This document shows positions 12,527-24,059 of a DNA stretch of 64,000 nt, in pieces. Positions within the stretch are counted from its first letter, which is position 1, and the number at the start of each line of letters is the position of its first letter. The DNA comes from Chaetorhynchus papuensis. Lineage: Eukaryota; Chordata; Aves; Passeriformes; Rhipiduridae. The notes below the pieces were generated by a model. That model was not told where the DNA came from. It did not search any database and saw only the letters and a program-made list of their open reading frames with translations. The DNA is taken from positions 609,083-673,082 of the forward strand of contig VWYX01000405.1 of assembly GCA_013396525.1 (NCBI GenBank), given 5' to 3'. The translations under genes and the position numbers were made by a program.

Positions 12527-12842
12527 TTACACTGAAGCATTATATAAGAGATAGATATAAGAGATGTGGCTTTGGATTACAGAAATAAAAAATACAGCTA
12601 TAAACATTTTTCAGTAGCCCTGAAGAACCCGCTCTAAAGTGTGCCTGCATACACACATCCTGAGAAGAACACACTCAGAACATGCACATGCTTTCAGGTG
12701 CTGTAGCACTCAAGAAAACCCTTTTATTTTAAGGGGGGTTTTGGCTAAATAAATAACTGCTCTAGCCACATTTTATCTTGGGACACATCCATAAAATGAG
12801 ACTGTACTATTAATTATAATTTCCTGTTCATTTTAATGACAT

Positions 12843-13040
12843 TTGAAAAGCTTTTGTAGCTCACTAAATGAGCTGCTTGGACTCCTTTTCTGCCTGGTTA
12901 GTGACTACCAGCAAGTAACAGCGTACAGCAGGGATAGTCTAATTACTGCCAAAACCAAAGGTCACCTAATTCCAGGCAATGCAAATAGACTAATTATATT
13001 GTTTCTTAAGGTGTCTTCCAGACATGTGTCATTCAGCAAA
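12843..13040. promoter_or_regulatory. Candidate conserved non-coding element with octamer and homeodomain sites
   Basis: Within 60 bases there are TAATTA at 12940-12945, a CCTAATTCC at 12965-12973, a perfect POU octamer ATGCAAAT at 12979-12986, and TAATTA at 12991-12996. The surrounding sequence is less AT-monotonous than its flanks and free of repeats. POU plus homeodomain clustering is typical of vertebrate developmental enhancers. The motifs are visible; the enhancer role and conservation are inferred. A 69-codon frame across it is not convincing as a protein. Confidence 0.4.
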
Positions 13041-14324
13041 AATAGCAAATAGCAGAAAAAGCAGTCCTAAACCAGCATAAATTCAACATATTTCTGTTTA
13101 GAATAATGCAGTGAAATGACACCACATGAAAATGGTTGATAGGGAATTTAATTACTATGCTTTATAAAAAGGAAACCATGGGATATTAAAAAAATTGAAA
13201 ACTCTTTTTGTGACCTTTAAGTAATTAGTATTTCATAATTATGTACATGCAGTCTGTAGTTACATTTTAAAAAAATGCCAATAATTTCCCTCCCCCCTCC
13301 AACAAGCCACACATTACAGTTATTTTTGTTTATATTCTAAATAAGGAAACTTCTCATTGGACAAATATTTTCATTGTTAATCTGGAAGGAAAGAAAACAG
13401 AAAAGCACACACATAAATGAAACATTACAGAATTCTGACTTCTGCTTTTATGATTGAGTTCTATGTACATTATCTTTAAATTTTTATTTAACACCTTTGA
13501 AAAAAATTGCACTCCCAGTGACTCACATATCCAAATCAGCAAGAGATATTTCAGTGTGCTCACCACATCACTTTAAACAACAAAAACTGTCACTAGAGCC
13601 ACATTTTTAGTTTAAGATTATCAACATTCCTGATTTGAAAATTCAGCAATGAAGAGAGATCAATGACAGCATACCACAGCAACCCTATATTATGGTCATT
13701 AACAACAAGAATTAAAAAAATAACAAATTATAATGTTTTAAGGTTATATAATTATAAGGTTCTGCTGAACAAGGAGTCAAGCCTGTGAGTCCTATATGTT
13801 AGTGATAAGCAGCTACCATCCATCACACTAACTGAAAGTACTGCCTACCCTGCCTTCATACGCCTGAGTAACAGACCATCCACTGGCTCCTGTGGAGGAT
13901 CCTGAAAAAGTGTCAGCTCTGAGCTACTTCCTTAATTCTCCAGCATGAATTATAACTGAAACAGCACTGAAATTTCCTAATGTACTACATGTGTTTCACT
14001 TCTACCTTTCAAAGTTACTTAGCAATGCCATCATTACTTAGATATGAGGCTTACAAAGGCTTTGAAGCTGCTGATAGGCAGCATGTATGGGTCCACAGTG
14101 CCAGCAAAGCCTGTTTCAGAGAGCTGAAAAAGGCAAAACCTGAAATGCTGAGACAGAAGCGCAGAACATGAGAGGGGAGAGTCCATCTTGTCTCAGGGGC
14201 TGTCAAAGAGGAAGCACAAAAGAAATACGAAACCCACCCACTGCTTCTGGTATTGTTGGTGCTTAGGCTACTTAAAAACCAAATGATAGAAAAAATGTTA
14301 CCACTCAAATCTATAGTACCAGTG
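13041..14324. other. Unique DNA, no gene seen
   Basis: AT-rich sequence without recognised repeats. The frames at 13980-14171 (plus) and 14051-14368 (minus, 105 codons) are opposed. The second runs into the CR1 copy that follows, so neither is taken as coding. Confidence 0.55.
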
Positions 14325-14585
14325 AGAATCAGAGGATGGCTTAGGTCAGGAGGAAGCTTACAGATCACTTTGTTCCAATCCCTCAGCCATGGGCAGGGAC
14401 AACTTTTTCCACCAGACCAGGCTGATCAGAGCTTGAGGGATGGAGTATCCACAACTTTTCTGGGCAACCTGTTCCAGTGCCTCACCACGCTCTCAGTAAA
14501 GAATTTCTTTCTCTTTCTAATCTAAGCCTACTCTCTTTCAGTTTAAATCCTGTACTCCTTTTCCTTTCATTACTAAGTTGTTAGC
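14325..14585 (-). mobile_element. CR1 LINE, 3' fragment
   Basis: On the plus strand it reads gaatcagaggatggcttagg, then cagccatgggcagggacaac, caccagaccaggctgatcag, ctgggcaacctgttccagtg and agtaaagaatttctttct. These are the standard reverse-complement landmarks of the CR1 3' region. The copy is 5'-truncated and on the minus strand. The 90-codon frame at 14253-14525 lies mostly within it and is not a gene. Confidence 0.92.
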
Positions 14586-16084
14586 TCAGTCTGCAGCTGT
14601 CGTTTAAATTTTGGGGTTAGGATTTTAGGAATGGGCTGTCTGTAATTCCCACAATCAAGAAAACTTCAGTTTTGATAGCAAGCCTATGAGACACTTACAA
14701 TTTTTATTTTTATTTTTATTTTTTGGGCCAGTGGGCAGTCACAAACTACTGGCCTAGCACCAGTCTAGCCCAGACACACCGTCAACTTACACGGCTTAAC
14801 CAGCAAGTCAGGCTTGTCACTAGTCATTGTTCTCCAAGGAGTTACAAAATACCCCATTGAATACAAGGGCAAAGAAGTAATAGGAAAGCAAAACTAAAAA
14901 AATCTGCAGTTGCACATAATGTGTTGCTTTCTCCCATTCTCAGGGCCGAACATTTTTAAGACCTACAGGGTGTGGTGTTATGTCCTATGAACTATATCCT
15001 ATGTACCCAAAGTAACGTACAGTATCCACAGCACTACCAGTTTGCAGTGCCTGTGTTCATCATTCACAGCCTATGGTGCTGAGTGTCAAATTAGTGTTAT
15101 TTGCATTATAAGTGCAATTCTACTGATACATGATTTTCTGTGGATGGAAGTAATTGTATCGGTTCCAAGTACCGAGAAATAAATTTGCTTTTATCCACCA
15201 GTTTTCTATCCTACTTAACTAAAATTTCAGAGGAAGCAGAAGCAGGCTTTCACATGGTGAAGTGTCCACTACAGTGTTTAAATGAATAATTTACTATCCA
15301 AATTGACTGCACCGATCATCTAAATTTAGAGATATCAGACTTTTAACAGATGGTACACTACAGACAGTAACTCTTGGTCAAAAGTGCTTCTGGAATATGC
15401 AATTTGCTATGGTAAACTTGTCCATCAAATCAATCTGGCATTTTGCCTCTGGGGAAAGGTAGTATTAAATCCTCTATAGAAAGATGAACTTCTCCCATAA
15501 TACACTTGGTCAACTGTGCAATGCTATACATTCTTGACAGGAAATTAAAAAAAAAAAAAAAATCTGTATGCTTTCAGGTAAGTAGAATTTATTATGGTAT
15601 CAACTGGAAGGTAGCCAATATCCAAATAAATTGTATTTTATATTAAGGGTATGACCTTAAGATCCCCTAATCTTATTGACATAAGTGGAAGCTCGCTACA
15701 CACAGTATTTTCAGGAGTAGACAACAAATTGGCACATGGTTTAACAGTTAGGATATAGAAAGGAAATGAAAAGGAACGGAAAGTGTGCATGCTTTCTGTT
15801 TTAGGTTAATGCACCTCTAAAGACAGGAAATATTGTGGTTATTTGGCTTCCTGTATATTATAGATACTACACTTCAATTATTTCTGCTTCAAATTCAATA
15901 TTTTTGCTTGATATAGACTATATCTTAAAAGGAAGAAAATGAATAAAGGTCACATTTTTATTTCCAGTGACAGAAAATCTATCAATTGCATCAGAAAGTA
16001 GTTTCCAGGATTAGTTAAAATATCCACCTTATTTTTAGTTTGATTTGGTCTATATTCTGCTTTTAGCCATTACACGTCGACATT
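14586..16084. other. Unique DNA with a small (TTTTTA)n tract
   Basis: At 14701-14724 there is a (TTTTTA) repeat of about four units. The rest is unremarkable AT-rich sequence, with an A-run at about 15546-15561. No exon or RNA gene is visible. Confidence 0.6.
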
Positions 16085-16720
16085 TTCCTGCCTACAGACT
16101 TAATAGACCAGCATTAACAAATTCTTGTTCTCTGTATAGGTATTTATAGCTTCTAATCAAATATCTAAGTCCACTTTTCTTTTCTTTCTTTAGACTAAGC
16201 CCAGCTTTTCATTGCAAAGCACGTGTTCCAGTCGTTTCAATCATTTCTTCGTGCTCCTTTGACATTTTCTGTTTTGTTTTCCTAACTGATGGCACCAGAA
16301 TAGGACACAATATTCATGAAATAGTCATACTAGTGCCAAGAGCTAGGACAATATAATCTGCTAAGTCTTACCCAATATTTGCATAGCCACATCTCTAAAA
16401 ACCCTTCATTTTTGTGAGCTCACATTCCATTGTTTATCCAGTATTACTGTCTGCAAAGTTTTTTCACTTTGTGGAAGTGACTGCTTTCCTGAAGCACTAG
16501 TTTTCCATCTGTAAATATGGCCCAACTTCCCAGGATTTTACAGTGGAATTCACATCAGTTTACCAAGTTTGATCAGAAGTAGCTGTTTATGTCTTTGGTA
16601 CCAACCATTTACCAAATTATGTGGCACCAGAAAACCAAATCATTATGGATACAATAAGCATCATGGTTTAATTCCTCAATACACAAACTAGCTGAGAAAC
16701 AAGAACCGATTTCCCTCATA
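16085..16720 (-). mobile_element. Ancient CR1-type LINE remnant, about 600 bp
   Basis: The order of motifs follows the complement of old CR1 3' regions: tataggtatttatagcttct, tctttctttagactaagccc, cagtcgtttcaatcatttct, tcgtgctcctttgacatttt, and ccagaataggacacaatatt. Further on come segments matching the 'agcctttt...gactcacatt' and 'gtgatccac' region in weakened form. Divergence is high and the boundaries are soft, probably within about 60 bases. The orientation is the same as the younger CR1 copies nearby. The call rests on motif order recalled from the family, so the 3'-most 150 bases are least certain. Confidence 0.7.
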
Positions 16721-18554
16721 TAGCACAAATGCCGTCTTGGTTAATTTTCTTCAAGTTGGAAAGTTTACCTCGTACTTTATTTGTATATTCAAATATGAAG
16801 CAGTTTAGTCATGCTATTCACAGTCGGTGCTGGGGAAAATGTTACAAGGTCAGAAAAATCAATAAAAGAAATTAAATAACTGATGTCACAACATTTCTTT
16901 TTACCTCCAGTAAGTTACTACATAAGTAATGCAGTAATGTTACAAAGAGCTCAACAAGATCATCCCAAATGATATTAAGCCCTGCTTGATACCAAGCAAA
17001 AATATACTTAAATAAGACCTGATGCTCCTTAATCAGCTTAATGGATTTCCAAATTCCCTCTAAACATTCCAGGTACTGTATGCACCATTAAATCAAAATA
17101 AAATATGCAATAGTTTGCAAACCTGAACAATATCGTCCCAAAGTTTCCATTTAGCTGCAGTGATAGAAGGAATCTGTTACACATTTTTAACTTGTCCTTT
17201 TCTGGACAGTTTAGTAAAAGTGCATCCCACTTTGCTTGTTCACTTTGACAGTCTATTCTCAACAGGAAGAAAATACGAAGAATTGCTGGGATAGAGCTAA
17301 CTCTGATTCATGTTTCCAGCTTTGTAAGATTTCTCTTCCCCCTTTACCCAGACTGAGTACCTATTGTTTTCCTCTCTTGTAGTGAACACCTGGCAGCAGT
17401 AGCTGATAAGAAACCCTACTAGCACTGTATTTTGACATTTGAAAACAGTAGCAAAAGCTTTGCTATTCTACGTTAGTTTGAAACAAAAGCCGCGTAAATA
17501 TAATCTGCATCAGAAAAAAAAAAAAATTATTAACAAGCTGACCATAGTAAGTCATACCAGAGATGCAGCACACTAGATGCTGCATTCTTTACCACCCATG
17601 TTAAATTGTCATGTTGTGTTACACATTGGTAAGAGCTGCCGCTTTCTAACTGAGAGACATCTGAGTTTCACCGTGATATAAAATGGCCTCACAGGTAATA
17701 CTGGCATGGATTGATTTTACAAAGCATACCAAGTTCTCATGAAAGCTAGGTGCTCAGAAAATTGGCCACGGTTTGTACATCCTGAGCCACCTAAGCAAAT
17801 CAAACAAACTGTTGCAGTTTCCAAAAATGCAACAGATAGATTAAATTAAATCTACTGCGACAATAAAGGGATAAAAAGGGGGGAAAATATTTGCATTTAA
17901 AAGGAAGGGTTGATCTAAAGAGCAGAATCTGAATATTCTAATTAGTATTGTTCATACAGCATTAAGGGATCTTAAAATATAATGTTTGAAATGGAATAGT
18001 TATTTTTAAGTTCACTGTCTTTGAAAGCAATGGAATTGTTTCTAGAAAAAATAGTTCTACCTATAATACATATAAAATTAAACTCCACAAGGACTTGCAG
18101 AAGACTAAGATCAGAAGAAGATGTAGAAAAAAATTTCTTCTTCTTCTGAATTTCTCCCATCTTATTTGGGATCTCCAAGGGTTTATAATACAATTTTTGA
18201 TGCTTTCCCAAAGAGACAGTGGCAATAACAATGCCAAGTGAGTGCAGTTTTGAATAGAGGTGGCTTCTTTCTAGGTGAAACTGAAGTATACTGAGCAGTG
18301 TTTCTCCCTTCTGAGCGCAATCTTACATGACCTTGTAACACAGAAAATTACGAGGATAAACTCTTAATGCATAGTTATATTTCTGTGTCATAATATGCTA
18401 CCATAATTTAGGATTTGCAAACATGTCTTTAGCAAGTAGCTATCTGGCTGCTGCTATGAATCCTACGTTGGGTCTCACACTAAATCAACCTGGAAACAAT
18501 CTGTTACAGGAAGGTGCTATTCTGCTTGATATGCTTTGTATCCCTTTATGAGCG
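16721..18554. other. Unique AT-rich DNA, no gene seen
   Basis: Two minus-strand frames (17038-17262 and 17972-18211, under 80 codons) have no recognisable product. An A-run lies at about 17514-17526. I see nothing else. Confidence 0.55.
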
Positions 18555-18845
18555 TTTGACATCTGCTCTCCAAATCTGCTCTGGCTGCCTGTTGTTTTTC
18601 AAGTGGAGTTTGAAGTGCTGTTTTTGACCTATAAAGCCCAAAATGACTTGAAGCCTGCTTTTTTGAGAGACTGAGTCACTCCCCATGAGTTAAGATTACT
18701 GACACCACTGAAGCACCTTCGAGTGAAAGATAGGGAAGTAATGACAAGGTGTATGAGTGCTCTTTCACTGCAGAATTCACTTCCACGCCTATCTGAAGTG
18801 ATCTAAATTTGTTAATCTTTAAAACATACCAAAGTCCCATCCATC
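18555..18845 (+). pseudogene. Coding remnant of an L2-like LINE reverse transcriptase C-terminus
   Basis: Translated on the plus strand, about 18578-18673 gives LWLPV, then a hydrophobic VLFLTYKAQNDL, then KPAFLRD. This follows the L2/Jockey-group C-terminal signature, roughly 'LHWLPVxxRIxFKxLxLTYKALxGLxPxYLxxL'. About 100 bases later another frame gives ALSLQNSLPRLSEVI, matching the following 'AFSxxAPxLWNSLPxxLR' block. A frame-shifted LIFKTYQS then matches the 'FKxxLKTxL' end. Stops and shifts break the reading, so it is dead. Three signatures in the right order make chance unlikely. L2 versus another CR1-superfamily clade cannot be settled by eye. Confidence 0.72.
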
Positions 18846-19799
18846 TATACAGACATGTAGGAGCAATTGCTGTCATGAGGACTGAAAAGGGGAAGGGAAG
18901 GCTTTCTGTGTACTGTGTTCTGTGGCCAGGGAATGACTGTTACCTACTGACTAATGTTCCTGTCCATCGTGAATGGCATTTTAATTTGTCAAGAGCACCA
19001 ATAGGTCAAAAAAGATATCTGAAGGTGTTCTAAAGACAACATACAGCCTTTTAACACCCTACATACAGAGATGGGAGAATTAAAAATAGCTCCATGCATG
19101 AAAGTGAGCCTAACACTCCACCCCCACCCCACAAAAACAAAACACCTAAAAAAATCAATCAATCAATCAATCAAACAGAAAACCCCAACAAACCTACGTT
19201 CACTTGCTAATAATTAAAGTATGAAATAAGGTAAGGAAGAGACAAATGTTATATTGAATGATTCTACAAAGTGATGAGAATCACTACATTATTAAAAGTC
19301 AGGACATATGAACTTGTAGCTTAACTCTTTTCATTCTGGTAATTTAAAGACATTTAAAACCAATGCTGATCTGAAACCTTCTTAGCATGTTCATTCATAC
19401 CTCCTGCCCAGCCCAAGTACTTCCATTAGCAGTACCACTTTCACCCCCCAGAAAAAAAAACAAAACAAGGCAAACTAAAAACCCCTGTCACCTGTAGGTG
19501 ACTAGAAAAGACTTCTACAGCCCTCTAGTGTTGCCAAATTACAGACCCTGGCTGTAAATGCTAATTTCTGCCCTACGCTCTAAAGGAAACCCTGCAGACT
19601 TCGCCACTGCTGGGCATACAAGTTACACTGCTGGAATCACAGCGCTGGCAGAGTGAGTTACACTACTCTCACTGTCACATAACACAAGGGACATGGCACC
19701 AAAAGCTTAGGACTGGCTTTTGCAAATAAAAGCATATTTGCAGAAAGGAATAGGGAGAAAAAATGAATATCAAACATTCAGGTTAATTTGCTGTGTACA
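18846..19799. other. Unique DNA with (AATC)5 and C/A-rich tracts
   Basis: A perfect (AATC)5 microsatellite lies at 19153-19172. Around 19120-19140 and 19440-19490 there are C- and A-rich stretches. At 19520-19530 the string gccctctagtg resembles the core of a CTCF site, but its flank does not fit well. No exon is seen. Confidence 0.55.
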
Positions 19800-19832
19800 T
19801 ATTTAAAGAGCCGACTGGAGAGTTTGCTGTGC

Positions 19833-19900
19833 ATGCTTGCAGGCCCTCGGCAGCACCGGAGCCTCCTTTCTCCTTTTGCTCTCTCCCTGCTTCTTTCCCG
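19833..19900 (+). other. Candidate first coding exon (signal-peptide-like), unproven
   Basis: An ATG at 19833, 33 bases after the TATA-like box starts, opens a frame giving MLAGPRQHRSLLSPFALS and then LLLS. It reaches a good splice donor (GTGAGT at 19901) after 22 codons plus two bases. A basic segment followed by a leucine-rich hydrophobic stretch looks like a short secretory signal peptide. Unspliced reading stops at once (TGA at 19902). I cannot identify a second exon or a gene. The TATA box, ATG, peptide and donor may agree by chance, and the exon may equally be untranslated. Confidence 0.25.
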
Positions 19901-20148
19901 GTGAGTTCCCGTTGACAGAGCCTACGGCTATACTCTCAGAAATCATATAAAACCTGACAGCGCCAAAATTTCAACGGCAAAAAGGTGTTTTGAGGTGTTG
20001 CCTTTCCAATCTAATTTTCCCAGACAGCTGTGTTGTGCCGGCAGAGCGGCTCCCGGCTGCCCACGGGCTGCAGATGGAGCTGTTGACAAAACAGTTCGGC
20101 GCGCCGGAGAGCAGCGGGGCTGGCGCGCCCGGGCGCACGGAGCCCGCT

Positions 20149-20199
20149 CCTGCGGCTGCCCTGCTGCTGCGGCTGCCCTGCTCCTGCGGCTGCCCTGCT
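20149..20199 (+). repeat. 17-bp tandem triplication inside the CpG island
   Basis: Three head-to-tail copies of cctgcggctgccctgct occupy 20149-20165, 20166-20182 and 20183-20199. The middle copy starts with g instead of c, and otherwise they are identical. Because 17 is not a multiple of three, a coding role would shift frame between copies, which argues against the long frames crossing the island. Confidence 0.9.
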
Positions 20200-20359
20200 C
20201 CGGCAGGAATTGTGCTGCTGTCACCAATATTGCCGTGGTGTTTGCTGCTATCGCTTCCAAGTGTCTCTGCACAACCGAAAAAACCGAGTGCAAACCGAGG
20301 TTTGTTGTACCAAACCTCCTCACCTCAGAAAGACAGCGCACGGCTCCCTAGCTAACCTT

Positions 20360-21812
20360 CAAGAGGTCCTTAAGGTACGAAAGTAAAAGCACGTTAACAA
20401 ATCCGGACTAAGGTGAATTTTTAGTCACCTAAAAATGCAAATCAGAAATATGTGAGATAAACAGACAGAGAGAGAGCTATGAGCAAAGCATCAATGCTCC
20501 TGTTACCAGCAGGAGTTACCTGTTAACTCCTTTTGGAAAAGAACTTTTGTGTTCAAAAAACCCCAACCACAGTTGGTTTCTACACAAGGATGTGCTACAT
20601 AGTCCCATGAAATTGTATTTATGAAGTAAATGTTTGTGCATCAGAACATGAAATGTGCAAGTGGTATTGATAGAAAAGGTGTAACAGGATCAAATTCACA
20701 CTGTTTAACTGTATATTGCCACTTATTACAGCTGTACACATAGCACTGTGCAAACTGACTGCTATAGCACAACAGTTTATTTTGCACTTGAAATTTCTGA
20801 TAAATATTGCCTGGAGATCTCTGCGGGGAACTAACAGAATCCCAGCTGTTGTATTTACTGGCAAGGAAGTTAATTCAACCTTCCTTTGGACAATTCAAAT
20901 TAAAGCACTGGGTCATAATTATGCATCAAGCAAGAATGATGACACAGATGATCTTTGTGTTCTCATGCAATTGAAAAAAGCTATGTTGTAATTAGTGTTG
21001 CAAGCATGATAAAGTGTTGCTGCAGCTTTGAATCTCCTCATACTTTAATTTGAGCAGATAAGTACAAAAAAAAAAAGTAATTGCCTAATCTGAATCAAAG
21101 GTTTGAATTAAAATTCACAAGTCTGGAGATTAAGCTGAATTTTCTTATTTAGTTAGTTAAAATGCTGAAAATATACAATCAAATTCTATTCCCATTGACT
21201 GTAAGGTTTTTTCTGCATATGCCAGAAAGTGTGGTCTATTAAAATTCCTGTCTACTACTTCATTAAAAGCTTATGAAACCAAATTTCAAACTCATTCTGC
21301 TGCAAGATGCATATGTCAGAGTGGCACTGCCCCTTTATGATTGTTTTTTAAATTACACTCAAGTATGATACACATTCTTCAAACACTCTGAGCATAAGCA
21401 CCATCCCCAAAAGCTAAAATTATATCACACACTGCATGTGACTCAGTCAGTCAGTACAGAAGAACGTAGCAAAAGAATTAATTTATAGAAACTATTTTAC
21501 TAGAAAATATAGGAGAGTTCATGTCCAATAGTAAACACAGTAATCATTTATTCCTGTCTTTCTTGCATTTATTCTGTAGCACCTAAATTATATTACTGTA
21601 CCTGCTTGTTTGCTTGCTTGTTGGCTTTTATTTCTTTTTTAACTGGATGAAAAATGTTTGTCTTTGCATAGCATTAGCATTTAAATAGCCCTTTAACTCT
21701 TTGGTGTTCAGATGACAGCAACCTCCTTAAGATTCCAGTTTACCAAAGTGCATTAAAAGCCTCGAATATGTTTACATAATATTAATTCCTTCATGCCTGT
21801 AGAAGTTTTGAA
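20360..21812. other. Unique DNA, no gene confirmed
   Basis: The interval 20716-20991 holds a 91-codon plus-strand frame and strings such as ggtcataattatgcat near 20911, which could be regulatory. I recognise no protein. No repeats apart from short A-runs near 21067. Confidence 0.5.
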
Positions 21813-22027
21813 TTCATAGAATTATAGAATGGGCTGGGTCAAAAGAGATCCTAAAGTTCCTCTAGTTCCAACCCTCCTGCCATGGGCAGGGACACCTCTC
21901 ACTAGACCAGGTTGCTCAGAGCTCCATCCAGCCTGGTCCTGAACACTTTCAGGATCCACAGCTTCTCTGGGCAACCTGTTCTGGTACCTCACCACCCTCA
22001 CAGTAAAGAATTTCATCCTAATATCTT
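21813..22027 (-). mobile_element. CR1 LINE, short 3' fragment
   Basis: The plus strand reads ttcatagaattatagaatgg, agttccaaccctcctgccat, gggcagggacacctctcac, tagaccaggttgctcagagc, ctctgggcaacctgttctgg and cagtaaagaatttcatccta. This is the best-preserved CR1 copy in the window, a 5'-truncated tail on the minus strand. The open frames at 21822-22043 (minus) and 21912-22100 (plus) are shadows of it. Confidence 0.95.
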
Positions 22028-24059
22028 TATGAAAGGCATGCAATTTCCAAGAGATATTTTATATTACTATGCTGCATTACAGAACTTCTTTAAAGGATAA
22101 AAATACCGCAAGTTATGAGAAGTTCTGGAATATAACACATCATAGCTTAAAAATAAAAGCAAAAATCTGCAAAGTACCTTACACGTGCCTTGCAGGATTT
22201 TACAAGAAACCTTCAAAACAGGAACCATTCAATGTCTTATTCTTGAAAAATCTAAAGTCAGTGGATCTCCAAGAGAAATCTGCTGTGGAAAGGGCAATAC
22301 TTTTAGAAAATTCAGGTGTTGACTCAGCCTCTGGGCCATGATCACTCTCTAAAATTTTTTAGAATGCAGTTTGATAAGATCTAGATTTGGCAAAAACGCA
22401 AACATATTTTCAACAGATTTCACATAAAAGTTGAATAAAAAGTTTGGAATCAATGTTACTGGAGTCAAATAACACTTTACCAGGGTAGCCTAATTTTAGA
22501 ATGTGAATATTCTTCTGTTGAATGTCTGCTCTCCTTTCTAAGTTCACTAATTTCTGATCTCAACAAGTCTACACATGTATGTTAAAACTATTGTTTTTAA
22601 CACAGGTGGCTACAATGACTTCAGCTGTGAAGGTATAATCTTATTGGTTTAGATTAATTAGGCAAAATTTTGACCTGGGTATAGTAAAATAAATTACTTT
22701 TCTGCCAACAATTTACAGGTATATTTTGTGAGATCTTATCCCTGTTGGACTTGACATTTATCTCTGTATTTACGTTTATTTTATTAAAATTACAAGAATT
22801 CTTTAAATACAATACAAATACTAGTTTTGACAGCTACACTCCATATGATGATCCATAATTAGAAAGTAAAATTTTTAAAACTCTAAGAATCTAAGATAAA
22901 CCAGAAATTATTATAAGACATTATTAACAGGCATAGGATATATTTGCTGTATAAGTAATGAATACTACAGTGATTACTGATACAGTTTCCTGATAATTGC
23001 ACTAAATACCACTAAATAATTGCACACCAAATAATTAAGGAGAAGACCCATCAATTTCTGCATAATTCAGAATATATTCAGACATAATTCAAAAGGAACG
23101 TGTATCAAATTGAACATGGAAAAGTCATTTGAGGTGTAAATGATACCTATTAACATGCAATGCTGGTTAGACATGGGATGAGGATTGACAGAGTTCATAA
23201 TAAGGATCCAAGGGAAATGAGGTATCTGAGTAAGAAGCAGGTGTTCTCTGGGCCAGGAACTCAAACACAGGTGTTTGAGAAACATCACACTACCTTCAGT
23301 GATCTCAAGGGCCTCACCTTTGAGTGCCACTTAGAGTAGCAGCATTCCTACAATTTCCCCATTGCGCCCCTCCCCCCCGTTTTTATAGTACTGTCTTATG
23401 CAAAATTATTTAGGAAAGGATGTCACACTGGCTACCTTCTACATTTTTCTGCTCAAGAGTGTGTAAAGTGAAAAAAAAAATTGTAACATTTTTCTAGCAA
23501 ATGAGAGAACACATCAAATAATGATAAACTTGCAATAAGAAGCCAGTGAGAAGTCTGATGAGTGTCTGAAGTGAATCCCGTTGAATCTGGCATAAATGAA
23601 GATCACTAATTTTTTTAAGGAATTAGTACTAATTATCCTGTGTTCCCATTTACTGATCCAAGCCTGTATTTACGTAGTCATTCTCAACTGACAAAAAGCA
23701 TGCTATTTATAAATGAATCTTTAAGCAATGAAAAAGAGCATCAGCTTAATAATAAAACCCTTTCAATAAGTCAAATCAAGTAGATGAGCAGTGAAGAGAG
23801 CCTACAATGTTGAAACTATAACTCAATTTGTGAGAAGAACCATTCAATCTTGTCTTGGGGGCAGGGAGAAGGTAGAAATCTGATCTGAATTTTAAATAAA
23901 ATTCTACAATGGCAAAGAACCTATTCACACTAATTTTATTTTTATTTTGCATCTATCCTTTTTTCCTTCTGTTTATCAGAATAACAACAAAAAAAATTAA
24001 ACAAAACAAGACGGCAAATTTCATAGCTGTTCTAAACCTATCCGTTTAAAGCTCATATA
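22028..24059. other. Unique AT-rich DNA, no gene seen
   Basis: The frames at 22069-22341 (plus) and 23067-23330 (minus) have no recognisable domain. A C-run cluster at 23357-23378 could form a G-quadruplex on the minus strand. Confidence 0.55.

Larger units (their letters stand above)
19800..20345. promoter_or_regulatory. CpG island, candidate promoter
   Basis: This is the only GC- and CpG-rich stretch in the window. I count about two dozen CpG dinucleotides between 20034 and 20342, against only occasional CpG elsewhere. It includes two GGCGCGCC octamers (20099-20106 and 20122-20129). At the left edge TATTTAAA (19800-19807) could act as a TATA-like box for the plus strand, and a strong donor CCG|GTGAGT follows at 19900/19901. 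A second TATA-like string, catataaaacc, lies near 19946. In birds unmethylated CpG islands usually mark promoters, so an undetermined coding or long non-coding transcript may start here. Antiparallel frames of 118 to 132 codons across the island are explained by high GC content. Direction of transcription is uncertain. Confidence 0.55.

Noticed and set aside
19520..19540. CTCF-like core gccctctagtg
   Set aside because: The right half (ttgcca instead of ggcca) breaks the consensus spacing. One partial core is weak evidence.
19943..20355. Frames of 118 to 132 codons on both strands of the CpG island
   Set aside because: Three frames coexist because GC-rich DNA has few stops. The 17-bp triplication would shift frame, and no domain is seen.
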